A stretch of DNA of 64,000 nt. Source: Paenibacillus aquistagni. Lineage in GTDB: Bacteria > Bacillota > Bacilli > Paenibacillales > Paenibacillaceae. Both the position numbers and the translations under genes were made by a program. Every line of letters starts with the position of its first letter. Position 1 is the stretch's first letter. Below the pieces are notes generated by a model. The model was not told the DNA's origin. It made no database searches and saw only the letters and a program-made list of their open reading frames with translations. Positions 18,401 through 33,400 of this stretch are shown piece by piece. The stretch is from the NCBI RefSeq assembly GCF_900177815.1, contig NZ_FXAZ01000008.1:186001-250000 (forward strand), written 5' to 3'.

Positions 18401-21400
18401 CTCCTCTTCGCCGAGCCAGGCTTCGGCGCGCTCTCGTAGCGGAGTTTGCGTCAGCAGCACCTTCGCTCCGCTATCTTCCAGCATGAACCGCACGCGATCC
18501 ACCGGATAATCTGGATCGAGCGGCACATACGCCCCGCCTGCTTTCCAGACAGCCAGCACAGCCACCAGCAAGTCCACCGTACGCTCGGCGAGAATGCCGA
18601 CGATCGTCTCCCGGCCGATGCCGCTTGCGCGCAGCGTGGACGCCAAGCGGTTCGCTCGCTCGTTCAGCTCCGCATACGTCAGCCGATCGTTCTCGTACAC
18701 GACAGCTGCCGCTTCCGGCGTGCGCTCCGCCTGTTCCTCGAACAGCCGGTGGAACGCGGCCGCAGGAACCGCTTCTAGCTGCGCGGGGTTAAACACGCCG
18801 AGAATTTGCTCTTTTTCCACAGATGTCAAAATGTCCAGCTCGGCAATCGTCGCCAACGGGTTGCGGAGAATGGATTCAAGCAGCTGCAAGTAGTGAGCGG
18901 CCAATTTCTCCACCGTTTCGGTTTTATAAAGAGCCGTGGCGTATTCAAACAAATATTCCAAGCCTTCCTCGATCTCCGTAACGTCCAGGCTGAGATCGAA
19001 TTTAGAAACAATTTCTTCGCTGGCATACGTCGACAAATGGAGTCCAGGAAGCTCGATTTCCAAATTCTCTGTATTCTGCAAAGCAAACATCGTATCGAAC
19101 AGCGGATTGCGGCTCAAATCGCGAGCCACGTTTACCTTATCTACCAGCTCCTCAAACGGATAATTCTGATGTTCAAAAGCTCCCAGCGTCGTCTCCTTGA
19201 TTTCCATTAAGTAGTCAAGGAACGTCTTACCGGCAGCCGGATAACTGCGGATAGCCAGGGTATTAACGAACATCCCGATCAGCGGCTGAACGTCGCTGTG
19301 ATTTCTTCCCGCAATCGGCGTACCGACCACCACGTCTTCCTGGCCTGAATATTTATGCAGAAGCACGTTATACGCCGCAAGCAGAACCATGTAGAGCGTT
19401 GCGCCGTTCTCGGCTGCAAGCCGTTTCAAACCCTCGCTTTTCTCGCTATTCATAAACAATTGCAGCGTGCTGCCCTCGTAGCTCTGCATAGCCGGGCGCG
19501 GATAGTCCGTTGGCAATTCCAACACCGGCAGCTCTCCTCGGAACATGTCGAGCCAGTAAACTTCCTGCTTGGCAAGCTGAGCTTTCTGCTCGTCCGATTG
19601 CTGCCATACCGCGTAATCTTTGTATTGAATGCGGAGCGGCTCCAACTGCTCCCCACTGTACAAGCGGACGAACTCTTCGATCAGTACGTCAATCGAAACG
19701 CCGTCAGATACGATATGATGCGTATCAAACATCAGAATGTGCTGGTCCGGCGCTAGTTCGGCCAGGCCTACCCGCAGAAGCGGCGGCTTCGCTAGATCAA
19801 ATGCGCGTACGAATTGGCGCACCGTTTCTTCCGCCTGCTCCCCGCTGATCTGCACATATTCCACCAAGAAGGCGGCTTCTTCGTAAATCCGCTGAACCGC
19901 TTCGCCTTCTACCATCTCAAAGCCGGTGCGCAGCGTTTCATGACGAGCTACGAGCCCGCGGAACGCTTCTTCAAACCGCTGCCGGTCGAGCTCCCCTTCG
20001 AACAGCATTGCTCCCGGTATGTTGTAGCTCAGCTCGCCTCCTTCCAGCTGGTTCAAGATATAGAGACGTTTCTGAGCGGAAGAGAGCGGATAATACCCGC
20101 TAGGTTCGGCAGCCGGAATAGCCGTGAATGAGCCGATCTCCAACTGCTCCATAGCCGCGGCCATTTCCTCAACCGTCGAATAGCGGAATACATCGCGAAG
20201 CGGGAATTTAACGCCTAGCTCCTTATGCATCTTACTGACAAGCGTCGTCGCCCGCAGGGAGTGTCCGCCGAGGTCGAAGAAATTGTCCGTTACGCCTACC
20301 GCCTTTTCCCGAACAAGCACATCCTGCCAAATGATGGCCAGCTTCGCCTCAAGTTCGGTGCGCGGCGCCACATATTCGCGTCCTCCACCAGCACCCTCTT
20401 CCGGTACCGGCAGTGCCTTCCGGTCAATCTTTCCGTTCGGGGTCAGAGGCAGGCGATCCAGTTCCACGAAGTACGACGGGATCATGTACCCCGGCAGCTC
20501 CTGTGCCAGCTCCCTGCGCAGAACGTTCACTGCCAACTCCGCCCCGGTATCCGGCGTATAATACGCGCACAGCGCCTTCTGCCCGTTCGCTTCACTTCGA
20601 ACCAGCACCACCGCTTCGCGCACGCCTTCCACCCGCAGCAGCTGCGACTCGATCTCGCCCGTCTCAATCCGGTACCCCCGGATTTTCGCTTGGTAGTCGA
20701 TCCGGCCGATGAAGTCCACGTTCCCGTCCTCCAGCCACCGCGCCAAGTCTCCCGTGCGGTACAGCCGCTCACCCGCGACAAACGGGCTGTCTACGAACTT
20801 CTCTTTCGACAGCTCTGGACGGTTCAAGTACCCGCGCGCTACCCCGACTCCGCCAATGACCAGCTCGCCAAGCACCCCGACTGGCACCGGATTCAGATGT
20901 GCGTCCACGATGTAGAATTTCGCATTCAGCCACGCTTTGCCGATCGGCACATGGCCTGTTTGCGGCAGCTTCGTCACTTCCTCGTCGTAGAAGCTGGAGT
21001 CGATCGCCGCTTCCGTCACCCCGTAGGCGTTGATGATGCGCAACGACGAGCCGAACCGATCCTGCAAGGTACGGTAATCCGCTACGCTGCAGCTATCCGA
21101 GCTCGTGATTAACAGCTCCATCCCGCTGATACTCAGCCCCTGCTCATGCACGTACTCCAGGAACGGCACGATCAGTGCCGGTGTTGATTCGAAAATGGTG
21201 ACCCGCTCCCGCTCCATCCAGTGGTGCAGACGGGCCGGATCGATCCGGTCGTCCTTCGGCACAATGACCATCGTGCCTCCGTTATACAGCGTCCGCGCGA
21301 TATCGCCCACGAATACGTCGAACGAGAAGCTTGCGAGCTGCAGCAGCCGCACCGGGAACTGATCCAGTCGGTATTCCCGGCGGTAGCCTGCCGCTGTGTT

Positions 21401-24400
21401 TACCAAGCTGCGGTGCTCGATCATTACACCCTTCGGCTTGCCCGTCGTTCCCGACGTGTAGATCACATACGCCAGATCCTCAGGACGAGCTTCATGGAAG
21501 CGGCCCATGCCAGCAACATACGTATGGCTCTCATCGCCATCGCAGTAGCCATCGTCCACAGCATCCGCAAGCTTGCTGGATACCATACCGGAGAGCTTGT
21601 CGAGGATTGTGTTGGAAACCATATCAGAGTCCCTCGGCGCATTCGTCCGCTCCTCGCTGTACGACGCTTCGTCGTCGAGGTAGAGCACTGCCGCCAGCGC
21701 CAGCTCCTCTTCGCCGAGCCAGGCTTCGGCGCGTTCTCGCAGCGGCATTTGCGTCAGCAGCACCTTCGCTCCACTGTCTTCAAGCATGAACCGCACGCGG
21801 TCCGCCGGATAATCCGGGTCGAGCGGCACATACGCCCCGCCCGCTTTCCAGACGGCCAGCACGGCCACCAGCAAGTCCACCGAACGCTCGGCGAGAATGC
21901 CGACAATTGTCTCCCGGCCGATGCCGCTATCGCGCAGCGTAGACGCCAAGCGATTCGCCCGCTCGTTCAGCTCCGCATACGTCAGCCGGTCGTTCTCGTA
22001 CACGACGGCCTCCGCTTCCGGCGTGCGCTCCGCCTGTTCCTCGAACAGCCGGTGGAACGCGGCCGCAGGAGCTGCTTCCGGCTGCGCCGGATTGAACGCC
22101 CCTAGAATTTGCTCTTTTTCCGCTGCCGTCAAAAGCTCCAACTCATTCACGCGGATGTCCGGGTTAGCTGCAACCTGCTCCAGCGCCCGAGCAAAGTGAC
22201 CGTGGATCTGCCTAATATCTTGCTCTCTGAACGTCAACACATTGTACGTAAACCGCAGCAAAATATGCTCTTCTGGAATGACGGTAATGTCCAGGTCGTA
22301 GTTCGTTTGCTCCGGCGACTGGATATTAGCGATTTTCAGCGCTGCTTTTTCTCCACCAACGACCTGTTCAATCTGTTCTTCCATCGGATAATTTTCAAAA
22401 ACCATGATATGGTTGATCAAGTCGCGCTTTTGCTCGCTCAACGACTGAATTTCGAACAGCGGGAACGTTTCGTAAGCTCCCGATGCCAGCGCTTGATCCT
22501 GGGTTTTTCTCAAAATATCAGCTGCCGTTTCCTCGGCTTTGCCTTGAATACGGACCGGAATCGTATTAATAAACAGGCCGATCATGCTTTCAATGCCCGG
22601 AATTTCCACCGGACGCCCGGATACGACGGAGCCAAATACGACATCCTCGCTGTTGTTGTATATTTGCAAAACGAGTCCCCATACGGTCTGCATGAACGTA
22701 TTGAGCGTCACCTGCTGCTGGCGCGCCACCCGCTCGATTTGCCCGGTCAGTTCCTTGCTGAGTTCCACATCGAGTTCTGCTGCTTCAAAAGCACCCTGCT
22801 TCAGCTGCGTTTTCTCCTGGGGCAGCTTGGTCTGCTGATCGTAACCCGCCAAATACTCGGACCAGTAACGCGAAGCTGTCGCGGCATCTTGAGCTTCCAG
22901 CCATTCGATATACCGGGAGTACGAGGTAACCGGAGGAAGCTCCGGCGTCCGCTTCTCCTGGAACGCGAAGTAGGTGTCGAACACTTCCTTGATCATAAAG
23001 GACATGCACCAGCCGTCCATCAAAATGTGATGATGACTCCAGATCACATGGTAGGACTCGTCACCCGTGCGCAAAACGGTCACACGCATCAGAGAGCCTC
23101 GGTCCAAATCGAACTTGTTCGCTTTATCCGCACTGACGAAATCAGCTACTCTCTTCTTCAGGTGCTCATCGCTTACCGAGCGAATATCTTCGAAGTGCAC
23201 TTCACACTTCCGCTCGCGGAATACCACTTGAATCGGCTCGTCTCTCCAGCCGGTAATAAAGTTGGTCCGCAGCGCCTCATTCCGCTGCACCAGCGTATCC
23301 AATCCTTGGGTGAAGGCTTCGACATTCAGGCTTCCGTACAGATCGAAGGTCACCTGTTCGAAGTATGCTTCCGAATCGGCATCCAGCAGGCTGTGGAACA
23401 ACATCCCTTTTTGCAGCGGAGTCAGGGTGTATACATTCTCCAGTTCGCCAAGCGCCGCCGTATGTTCGGCCAGCCGCTCCAATTCATCCACTGTTACATC
23501 TTGAAGTAATACGTCGCTAGGCGTAAGCTCCGGCCGCTCTTTCGATACGCAGTGGCTGATAACTTCACGCAAGCTCGAATGAAGCAGGGTGCCCAGGCGC
23601 TCTACCGTTTCCCGTTTATACTGGGTTTCCCCATAACGGATCGTGAGTTCCAGCACTCCTTCCGACACCATACCGTTGATATCTAGGACAAAATCCATCC
23701 CTGCATTCGGGCTTGAATCGGAGCCCGGGCTGAACGGAGACGGCTGCGAGCCGCTGCTTTCGTAATCCTGGTCGAACTGACCCAAATAGTTAAAGCTGAT
23801 CTCCGGCTCCACAGCGAAGCGCTCGCCGTCACGCGGCGCCGACAAATAGCGCAGGATGCCGTAGCCGATTCCTTTTTTCGGAATGCGGCGCAAGCTTTCT
23901 TTCACCTGTTTCACCTGATGACCGAGCGCCTGAGCGTGACCGAACTCCAGAACGACAGGGAATTGGCTTGTAAACCAGCCTACCGTGCGCGTAATGTCCA
24001 CATCCGGCAAAATATGTTCCCGGCCGTGGCCTTCGAGATTCACCAGCACGCGTTCCCGGCCGCTCCAAGCTTGTACTGCGAGGCCAAGCGCAGCAAGCAG
24101 CAAATCGTTCATTTCCGTACGGTAAGCACGGTGTGCGTGCTTCAGGAGCTGTTCGGTTTCCTCTGCTGTCCAGCGAACGGTCACGAGACCGCTGTCCTTC
24201 AGCTTGGATCTGCCTTGTTCAAAATCTTTTGGAAGCGGCTCATAGCTCAATTGCTCGATATGCTGCCAGTACGCTCTTTCGCTTTCCATCGCCGAACCGT
24301 TCGCATAATTAGCGAGCTGTTTCGCCCACGTTTGGAATGAATCCGTTTTGAGCGGCAGACGGATCGGCTTCCCTTGCAGCGCCTGCTCATAACCGGCGGC

Positions 24401-27400
24401 AAAATCCTCAAGCATAATCCGCCAAGATACGCCGTCTACGACCAAGTGATGGATCGCGATGAGTAGATGGTCGCCGTCATCGCAGCGGAACAAGCCGAGC
24501 TTCACCAGCGGACCATTTTCCAGATCGATGCTCGCTTGAATGTCATTCGCCCTAGTCTCTACCGCTTCTTGCACGTCTTGGGCTCCCTTGCAATCGACAA
24601 CCTCCAGATCGAACAGCGCTTCATTCTCCCCAGCGCCGCGGTTCCAGGCGCTATAGCCGTCCACGGTTAAGCGGTAAACCGTACGAAGAGCATCGTGATG
24701 CACGACAAGCTGACGCACCGCTTGGCGTAAAGCTTCTTCGTCGAAGCCTTGCTTGGAGAACTGCATGAACGCCTGATTGCTGTGATGCACGTCGGCTGGA
24801 TTTTGTTCAAAGAACCAACGCTGAATTGGGGTCAAGATGACCTCTCCCATCACTACGGCTTGGCTTGCCGTTCTATCCGCCGTTTGCAGCTGCAAACTAA
24901 GGGCGGAAATCGTCGGGTAATGGAACAAATCTTTCATGACCAGCTTGTACCCCGCTTGCAAAAGACGGGATGATACCTGCAAGGCCTTGATCGAATCGCC
25001 ACCGAGCGCAAAGAAATTGTCCATCGTGCCGACCTGCTCTACGCCCAGCACCGACTGCCAGACCTCCGCAAGTGCTTGCTCGGCAGGTGTACGAGGCGCC
25101 GTGTATGCAGCCTCGGCACGAATGCTTCCCTCCGGCACAGGCAGCGCTTGACGGTCGATCTTGCCGTTCGGCGTAAGCGGCATTTGATCTAGGCGCATCA
25201 TGCGCGAAGGCACCATATGGGCAGGCAGCGCAGCGTCCAGATGGGACACAAGCCCTTCCAGATCGAAGCTGGAATCCGCTGCGACATACCCGCACAAATA
25301 TTTCTGCCCACGCTCGTCCGCCCGATCGATGACAAGCGCTTGACGCACGCCGGCAACATGTTGCATCGCCGCTTCAATTTCTCCAAGCTCGATCCGATAG
25401 CCGTGAATTTTCACCTGGTTGTCGATCCGGCCGATGAAGTCCACGTTGCCGTCTGGCATCCAGCGCGCCAAGTCGCCCGTCCGGTACAACCGCTCCCCAG
25501 CGGCGAACGGGCTGTCTACGAATTTCTCCGCCGTCAAATCCGGGCGGTTCAAGTAACCGCGGGCTACACCCGCTCCGCCGATCACCAACTCGCCCAGCAC
25601 CCCGATTGGCACCGGCTTCAGATTCGCATCCACAATGTAGAACTTAGCGTTCAGCCACGCTTTGCCGATCGGCACGCTGCCCGTCTTCGGCAGCTTATCC
25701 AGCGGCTCGTCATAGAAGCTGGAGTCAATCGCCGCTTCGGTTACGCCGTAGCTGTTAATAATACGGAACTGCGAGCCGTAGCGCTCCTGCAAGGTGCGGT
25801 AATCCGCTACGCTGCACGCATCCGAGCTTGTGATTAGCAGCTGCATCGAGCTGAGGTCCAGACCTTCGGCATGCACATGCTCCATAAACGGCACGATCAG
25901 CGCCGGAGTTGATTCGAACACCGTCACGGCGTAGTCGTGAATCCAGCCGTAGAGGCGGGTTGGATCGATCCGATCGTCCTTCGGCACAATGACCATAGTG
26001 CCGCCGTTGTACAGCGTCCGCGCAATATCGCCGACGAACACGTCGAACGAGAAGCTGGCGAGCTGCAACAAGCGCACCGGAAACTGATCGAGGCGGTAAT
26101 CGCGCCGATAGCCCGCCGCCGTGTTCACCAAGCTGCGGTGCTCGATCATTACGCCCTTCGGTCGGCCCGTCGTACCGGAGGTGTAGATGACGTAAGCCAA
26201 ATCACACGGCTTGTTCACATTCGCCGGATTCGATGCGAGATTCACTGCCAGTACGTTCTGCTCGGCTTCTGCGGTGGCGGACGTTTCGGCAGAAGCGATT
26301 TCCGCTTGCGCCAATCCCCGCGCCTCTGCGCCTGCTTCGCCCACAGCTTGTACACCTTGAGTTTGTACGCCCACTGCCACTGCCACTTCCGCCGCTCCAA
26401 GGCTGTACGTCGCAGCGTCGTCAAGTGCAAGCACCGTATGCAGCGCTGAAGCTCCGTTGCTGCGCCAAGCTTCCGCCTGCTCCAGCAGGCAAGACTGCGT
26501 GAGCAGCACCGATGCCCCGCTGTCCGCGAGCATATACTCGATCCGCTCCGCCGGATAGTCCGGGTCAAGCGGCACATAAGCGCCACCCGCTTTCCATACG
26601 GCGAGCACCCCGATCAACAGCTCCGTCGAACGGCCAGCCAGAATGCCGACCACCTGCTCCGGCTTCACCCCGCGCGCCCGCAGCGCATATGCCAGATGAT
26701 TCGCTTTAGCGTTCAGCTCCGCATAAGTCAGCTTGCTGTCTTCATATACAACTGCCAGCGCTCCAGGAGTGCGCTCCGCCTGCTCCTCGAACAGCTCGTG
26801 GAACGTTCTCTCTCTCCACAATTCATCCGCTTCCAAGCCTGTACCCTCTGCGGCGGGTTGCTTCGCAAGAGCCGCAGACGACACGTCAAACTTGACCAGC
26901 AAATCATGCTTTTCGCTGTCCGTCAAGAGTTCCAAATCCGCAATCCGTGCACCCGGCTGAGTCACAATCGACGCCAAAAGCTGCTCGTAATGACCTGCCA
27001 GCCGTACCATCGTGTCCTGTCTAAACAACGAGGTAGCGTACTCGATCTTGCAAACCAGCTCGTTACCCGCTTCCACGATATCTAAGCTAAGGTCGAACTT
27101 TGCCGTCTTTTCCTCGATGTCGAACAGTGACCATTGCAAACCATCCAAGGTTACATCCAAGCTTTCGTGCTTTTGCAAAGAAAACATGGTGTCAAACAAC
27201 GGATTCCGGCTTAAATCCCGGCTCACTTGAAGAGCTTCTACTAGTTCCTCGAACGGATAGTCCTGATGCTCGTAGGCTCCAAGCGTCGTTTCCTTCACTT
27301 CCTGCAAGTAATCCAGGAACGTCCGCTCCGCCACCGGACCCAAGCGAAGGGCCAGCGTATTGACGAACATCCCGATAATCGGCTGCAGATCGGCGTGAGA

Positions 27401-30400
27401 ACGGGCGGCAATCGGAGTGCCGACCACGATATCTTCCTGTCCTGCGTATTTATGAAGCAATACAGAGTACGCAGCCAGCAGCAGCATGTACAGTGTCGCC
27501 CCCGAATCGCCGGCAAGCCGTTTGAGCGCTTCGCTTTTCTCCGCATCCAGCGTAAACGTAAGCGTCTGACCGTCAAATTGCTGGACGGCCGGGCGGGAGA
27601 AGTCAAGAGGCAGCTCAAGAACCGGAAGCTCGCTGCTGAATACCCCACGCCAGTATTCCTCCTGCCGCTTGATGCGCTGGCGCTGCTCCTCGGATTGCTG
27701 CCAAACGGCATAATCCTTGTATTGAATCCGCAGCTCCGGCAATTCTTCGCCATTGTAAAGCCTCACGAATTCGCGCAGCAGCACGTCCATGGAAAGGCCG
27801 TCGGAACCAATATGATGAATATCCAGCGCGAGCAGGAATTTCTCTTTCTCCAGTTCGATCAGCAGGGCGCGCAGCAAAGGCGGCTCGGTCAAGTCAAAAG
27901 GCTGAATGAAGCCTTCAAGAATGGCCGCAACCTGATCTTCGCTTACTTGAAGCTTCTCGACCTTGAAAGCTGTGAGCGGATGAATACGCTGAACCGGCTC
28001 CCCATCCACAATTTCGAAACCGGTGCGCAGCATATCGTGCCGGGACACCAAAGCAGTCAGCGCCTTCTCCAATTTGTCCTCGTTCAAAGCCCCTTCCATT
28101 TGCAACGCACTTGGGAGGTTGTAATTCAGCTCTGAGCCATCCAGCTGGTGCAGAACGTACAGTCTTTTTTGCGCGGAGGAAACGGGATAGTACGCTTTCT
28201 CTTCCGCTTTTGGAATCGAGCTGTGCCGCATTTCTTCCAAGCTGGCAATAGCTCCGGCCATCGACTCTACCGTTATATAGCGGAACACATCGCGCAGCGG
28301 AAGTTCGACGTTCATTTCCTTCCGAATCTTGCTGACAAGGTTCGTCGCCCGCAAGGAATGGCCTCCGAGCTCGAAGAAATTGTCCTGGACTCCAATGCCG
28401 GAGTAACCCAGCACTTCCTCCCAGATCTTCACAAGCTGGGACTCCGTCCGGTTACGCGGCGCTACGTATTCAACGCCTGTATGTAAGCCACTTTGCGGCG
28501 CCGGCAGCGCTTTGCGGTCCACTTTGCCGTTGGACGTCAGCGGCATGCGCTTCAGCTGCACGAAGTAAGATGGGATCATGTACCCCGGCATTCCCTGGGC
28601 CAGCGAGGTTCTCATATCACTGACCGTCAGCGTCCGGTCCGCCACGAAGTAGGCGACAAGCGCCTTCTCGCCCCCATCGTCCTGACGGGCCAGCACCACC
28701 GCTTCTTCCACGCCCTCGACGTTCAGCAGCTGTGTCTCGATTTCGTCCAGCTCGATCCGGTAGCCGCGGATTTTCACCTGATGGTCGATCCGACCCAAGT
28801 ATTCGATGTTGCCGTCCGGCAGCCAAGCCGCCAAGTCGCCCGAGCGGTAGAGCTTCTCCCCCTCCGCAAACGGGGAATCGACGAACTTCTCCGCCGTCAG
28901 ATCCGGACGGTTCAAATATCCTCTCGCCAGGCCTTCCCCGGCCACATACATTTCCCCCGCTACGCCGATCGGCACAGGACGGCGGTTGGCATCAAGAACG
29001 TACACGCTTAGCGTCGGAATCGGCTTGCCGATATTGCTCTTCGCCGCCTCCATTTCGACCCACGTCATTTCCTTATACGTCACGTGAACCGTCGTCTCGG
29101 TAATGCCGTACATATTGATCAGCTTCGTCTCCGGGTACTTCGTCTTGAAGCCCTTGAGCAGCAGCGGACTGAGCGCTTCACCCCCGAAAATGACGTTGCG
29201 AATCCGCAAATCGTACGGATGATCCGCCAACACCTCTCGCAGCAGCTGGTAGAAATACGTTGGTGTCTGATTCAAAATGGTGACCTGTTCGCGGCCCAGC
29301 AGCGCCAAGAAATCCGCCGGACTTTTCGCTGTGAGCGTCGGTACGATGACCAGCTTGCCTCCGTACAGCAGCGCGCCGTACATTTCCCAGACGGAGAAAT
29401 CGAAGCAGAACGAGTGGAACAGCGTCCACGTGTCGGACGGCCCGAAGTCGAACAGGTTCTTGTCGTTGAACAGGAGGCGCACGACGTTCTTATGCTCGAT
29501 CAGCGTTCCCTTCGGCCTGCCCGTCGTTCCCGACGTGTAGATGACATAAGCTAGGTTGCTTGGTCCGGACATCGGCTCCAAATTCGAAGCGTCCAGCGCA
29601 CCTTCCGACGTTGTGGAATCCGTCCCGCTGTCGCCCCAAACGAAATCGTCCAATTCGAGGCGAGTTCCTGCGAAGTCAGTCTTCTCGTGCAAATGCTTTT
29701 GAATCAGCAATAACGGTGCGCCCGAATCCTCGATCATGAAGCGAATGCGCTCCTCTGGGTAGTCGGGATCGACAGGCACGTAGGCTCCGCCCGCTTTGAG
29801 AATCGCCAAAATGCCGACGACCATATCAAGCGAACGTTCAGCCAAAATCGCTACCAGTTGGTCCGCTTCGACTCCCGTCTCCCGCAGCTTCCGCGCAAGT
29901 CGGTTGGATCGCTCGTTCAGCTCGCGGTAGGTCAGCTGCCGCTCGTTCATAACGGCGGCCACGTTATCCGGGTAAAGCTCCGCCTGCTCTTCGAACAAGC
30001 CGTGAATCGTCTGCTGCTGCGGGTAGTCCGCCTCCGAATCGTTGAAACCGCGTACCAGTTCGCGGATTTCCTCTTCCGTGAGCATTTCCAGCGAGGCAAT
30101 ATCCCCGTCCGGCGCTGCTGCGATGGTTTCGATCAGTTTGTCATAATGTCTGGCGAACCGCTTCGCGGTCTCCTGTTTATACAAAGCCGTAGCGTACTCC
30201 AACCGGCATTCGAGCTGACCATCCAGCTCCGAAATGTCTAGGAGCAGCTCGAACTTGGATGTTCGGTTCTCCAGCGGATAAAACGATTGCTCCAGCCCCT
30301 CGATGACAATTTGCTCGTTCTCCGTATTTTGCAGGGAGAAGAACGTATCAAAGAGCGGATTCCGGCCGGTCGCGCGCGGAATGTGAAGACTATCCACCAA

Positions 30401-33400
30401 GTCTTCGAACAAATAATTTTGGTGTTCGAAAGCGCCGAGCGTGATGTCCTTGATTTCTTCCAGGTACGAAAGGTATGGCTTGGAACGTTCCGGACGGCTG
30501 CGAATGGCCAGCGTGTTGATAAACATCCCAACGATCGGCTGCACTTCATCCTGCGTTCTTCCGGCAATCGGCGTTCCGACGATCAGATCCTCCTGACCCG
30601 AATATTTATGCATAAGGATGGAGTAAGCCGACAGCAGCACCATGTACAGGGTCGTCCCCGTCCGTGCCGCCAGCTCTTTCAGCTTCTCCGTCCTCTCTTT
30701 CCCGATATAAAACTTCACGGTCCGGCCGTCAAAGCTTTGCACCGCTGGCCGCGGGAAATCCGTCGGCAGTTCCAAGACCGGCAGCTCGCCTGACAGCTGT
30801 TCCAGCCAGTACTCCTTCTGCGGCTGAAGCATCTGCCCGTAGGCTTCGGAATGCTGCCAAACGGCATAATCTTTGTATTGAGTGTGCAGCGGAGACAACT
30901 CCTCGCCCCGATACAGGCGGCTGAACTCGTCGAAGAGCAGCGCTGTCGAAATACCGTCCGAGACGATATGGTGCATATCGAACAGCAACATGTGGCGATC
31001 CTCAGCAATTTGAATCAGACCGATGCGCAAAAGTGGCGGCTTCGTCAGATCAAATGGACGATAGTAAGCTTCTACCACTTCGTCCACTTCCTGCTCGCTC
31101 GACTCGAAATAATCGACAGCGAACTCCACCTCGTCATAGATGCGCTGGACAAGCTCGCCTTGAACCTGCTCAATCCCGGTACGCAGTGTCTCATGGCGCT
31201 GAATCAGCGCCCGGAACGCGTACTCGGTGCGCGTGCGGTCCAGCTTGCCTTCGAGTACAAGCGCCGCCGACATATTGTAGCTGCGCTCGGCCCCGTCAAG
31301 CTGGCGCAGGACGTATAGACGCTTTTGCTCGGATGAAACCGGATAGTACTCGGCCTCAGCCGTCTTTCCAATCTCATACGTCTCCTGCTGCTTCAAACCG
31401 CCGATTCGTTGGGCCAGCTGTTTGATCGTGGTGTAGCGGAATACGTCACGCAGCGGTACCTCGACTTGCAGCTCTTTCCGAATCTTAGAAACAAGCGTGG
31501 AGGCCCGCAAGGAATGACCACCCAAGTCAAAGAAATCGTCTTGGACTCCAACTCGCGCAATACCAAGCACCTGCTGCCAAATGAGAGCAAGTCTTGTTTC
31601 CATCGTTGTGCGAGGCGCCACATACTCATGGCCTGCTTCTACCTCTCCGGTCGGTTCAGGCAGCGCTTTACGGTCAATTTTGCCGTTCGGCGTAAGCGGA
31701 AGCTTATCAAGAAACATCAGACGGGCCGGGATCATATGAGCCGGCAGCTCTTGCTTCAATTGAGACAGCAGATCGCTCAGCTGCAAGGAAGTATCCCCCG
31801 CCACGTAGCCGCACAAATATTTATGCCCCTGCTCATCCGTACGGTCGGTCACTACAGCCTGCTTGACGCCCGGGAATCGCAGCAGAGCCGTTTCAATTTC
31901 GCCGAGTTCGATCCGGAACCCGCGAATTTTCACCTGATAGTCAATCCGGCCGATGAAGTCGACGTTGCCGTCTTCCAGCCAGCGGGCCAAATCGCCTGTT
32001 CGGTACAGACGTTCGCCCGCAACAAACGGGCTGTCCGCAAACTTCTCGGCGGTTAGGTCCGGACGGTTCCAGTACCCGCGCGCCACCCCAGCACCGCCGA
32101 TGACAAGCTCGCCCGGAACCCCTACAGGAACAGGCTTTAACGCCGCATCGACAATGTAAAACCGAGCATTCAGCCAAGCTTTGCCGATCGGCACATGACC
32201 CGACGACGGCAGCTTATCCAACGCCTCATCGTAAAAGCTGCTGTCAATGGCCGCTTCGGTAACACCGTAGCTGTTGATGATGCGGAATTGTCCGCCGAAT
32301 CGTTCCTGCAATAATCGATAATCGGTGACACTGCAAGCATCCGAGCTGGTAATCAGCAACTGCATGGAGCCAATGTCCAGCCCTTCTTCATAAATATGCT
32401 GCATGAACGGCAGAATGAGCGCAGGCGTCGATTCGAATACCGTAATGCTTTGGTCCCGAATCCAGCCGTATAAACGGTTCGGATCAATCCGGTCATCCTT
32501 TGGCACAATCACCATCGTGCCTCCGTTATACAGCGTCCGCGCGATGTCTCCGACGAATACGTCAAACGAGAAGCTGGCCAGCTGCAGCAGCCGCACCGGG
32601 AACTGATCCAAGCGGTACTCGCGACGATACGCATCCGCCGTATTCACGAGACTACCGTGCTCGATCATGACGCCTTTCGGGCGTCCCGTCGTACCCGAGG
32701 TGTAAATCACATAAGCCAAGTCTTGCGGGGCGCTGTCGGCAGATTCACATTCCACGGCTAAGGCATCCCCGTTATAAATCTGTTCATCGTCCATGGCATA
32801 GACAGCTTGAAGCTTCAGCCGATCATCGGCCAACCAACCTCCAGCCCGCTCCAACAGATGACGCTGTGTAAGCAGCACCGATGCTTCGCTATCGCTAAGC
32901 ATGTACTCAATCCGCTCCGCCGGATAATCGGGGTCCAGCGGTACATAGGCTCCGCCGGCTTTCCAAACGGCAAGCACCCCGACCAGCAGTTCCACCGAAC
33001 GCTCCGCCCAGATCCCCGTAATCGTCTCCCTTCCCACGCCCTGTTCACGAAGGAGAGAAGCCAGCCGCTCGGCGCGTTCGTTCAATTCGCCGTAGGTCAG
33101 CTGTGTGTCCATATAGACGACCGCCGGATGATTCGGAATTTCCCGGGCAAACTTTTCAACATACCGATGAAACGCTTCTCCCTCGCTCAGCTCTGCCACT
33201 GGCAGGTTAAACACGCCCAGAATGCGGTGTCTCTCCTCATCGCTCAGCAGAGAAATATCGCGTACCGGCAGTTCCGGAGTCTGAAGGAACTGATCCAGAA
33301 CGGTTACATACTGTTCCATAATCCGATTGATCTCAGCCGTCTCGAACAGGCCGGTACGATAGGAAGCATGGAGAATGACATGGCCTTCATTCAGCATATG

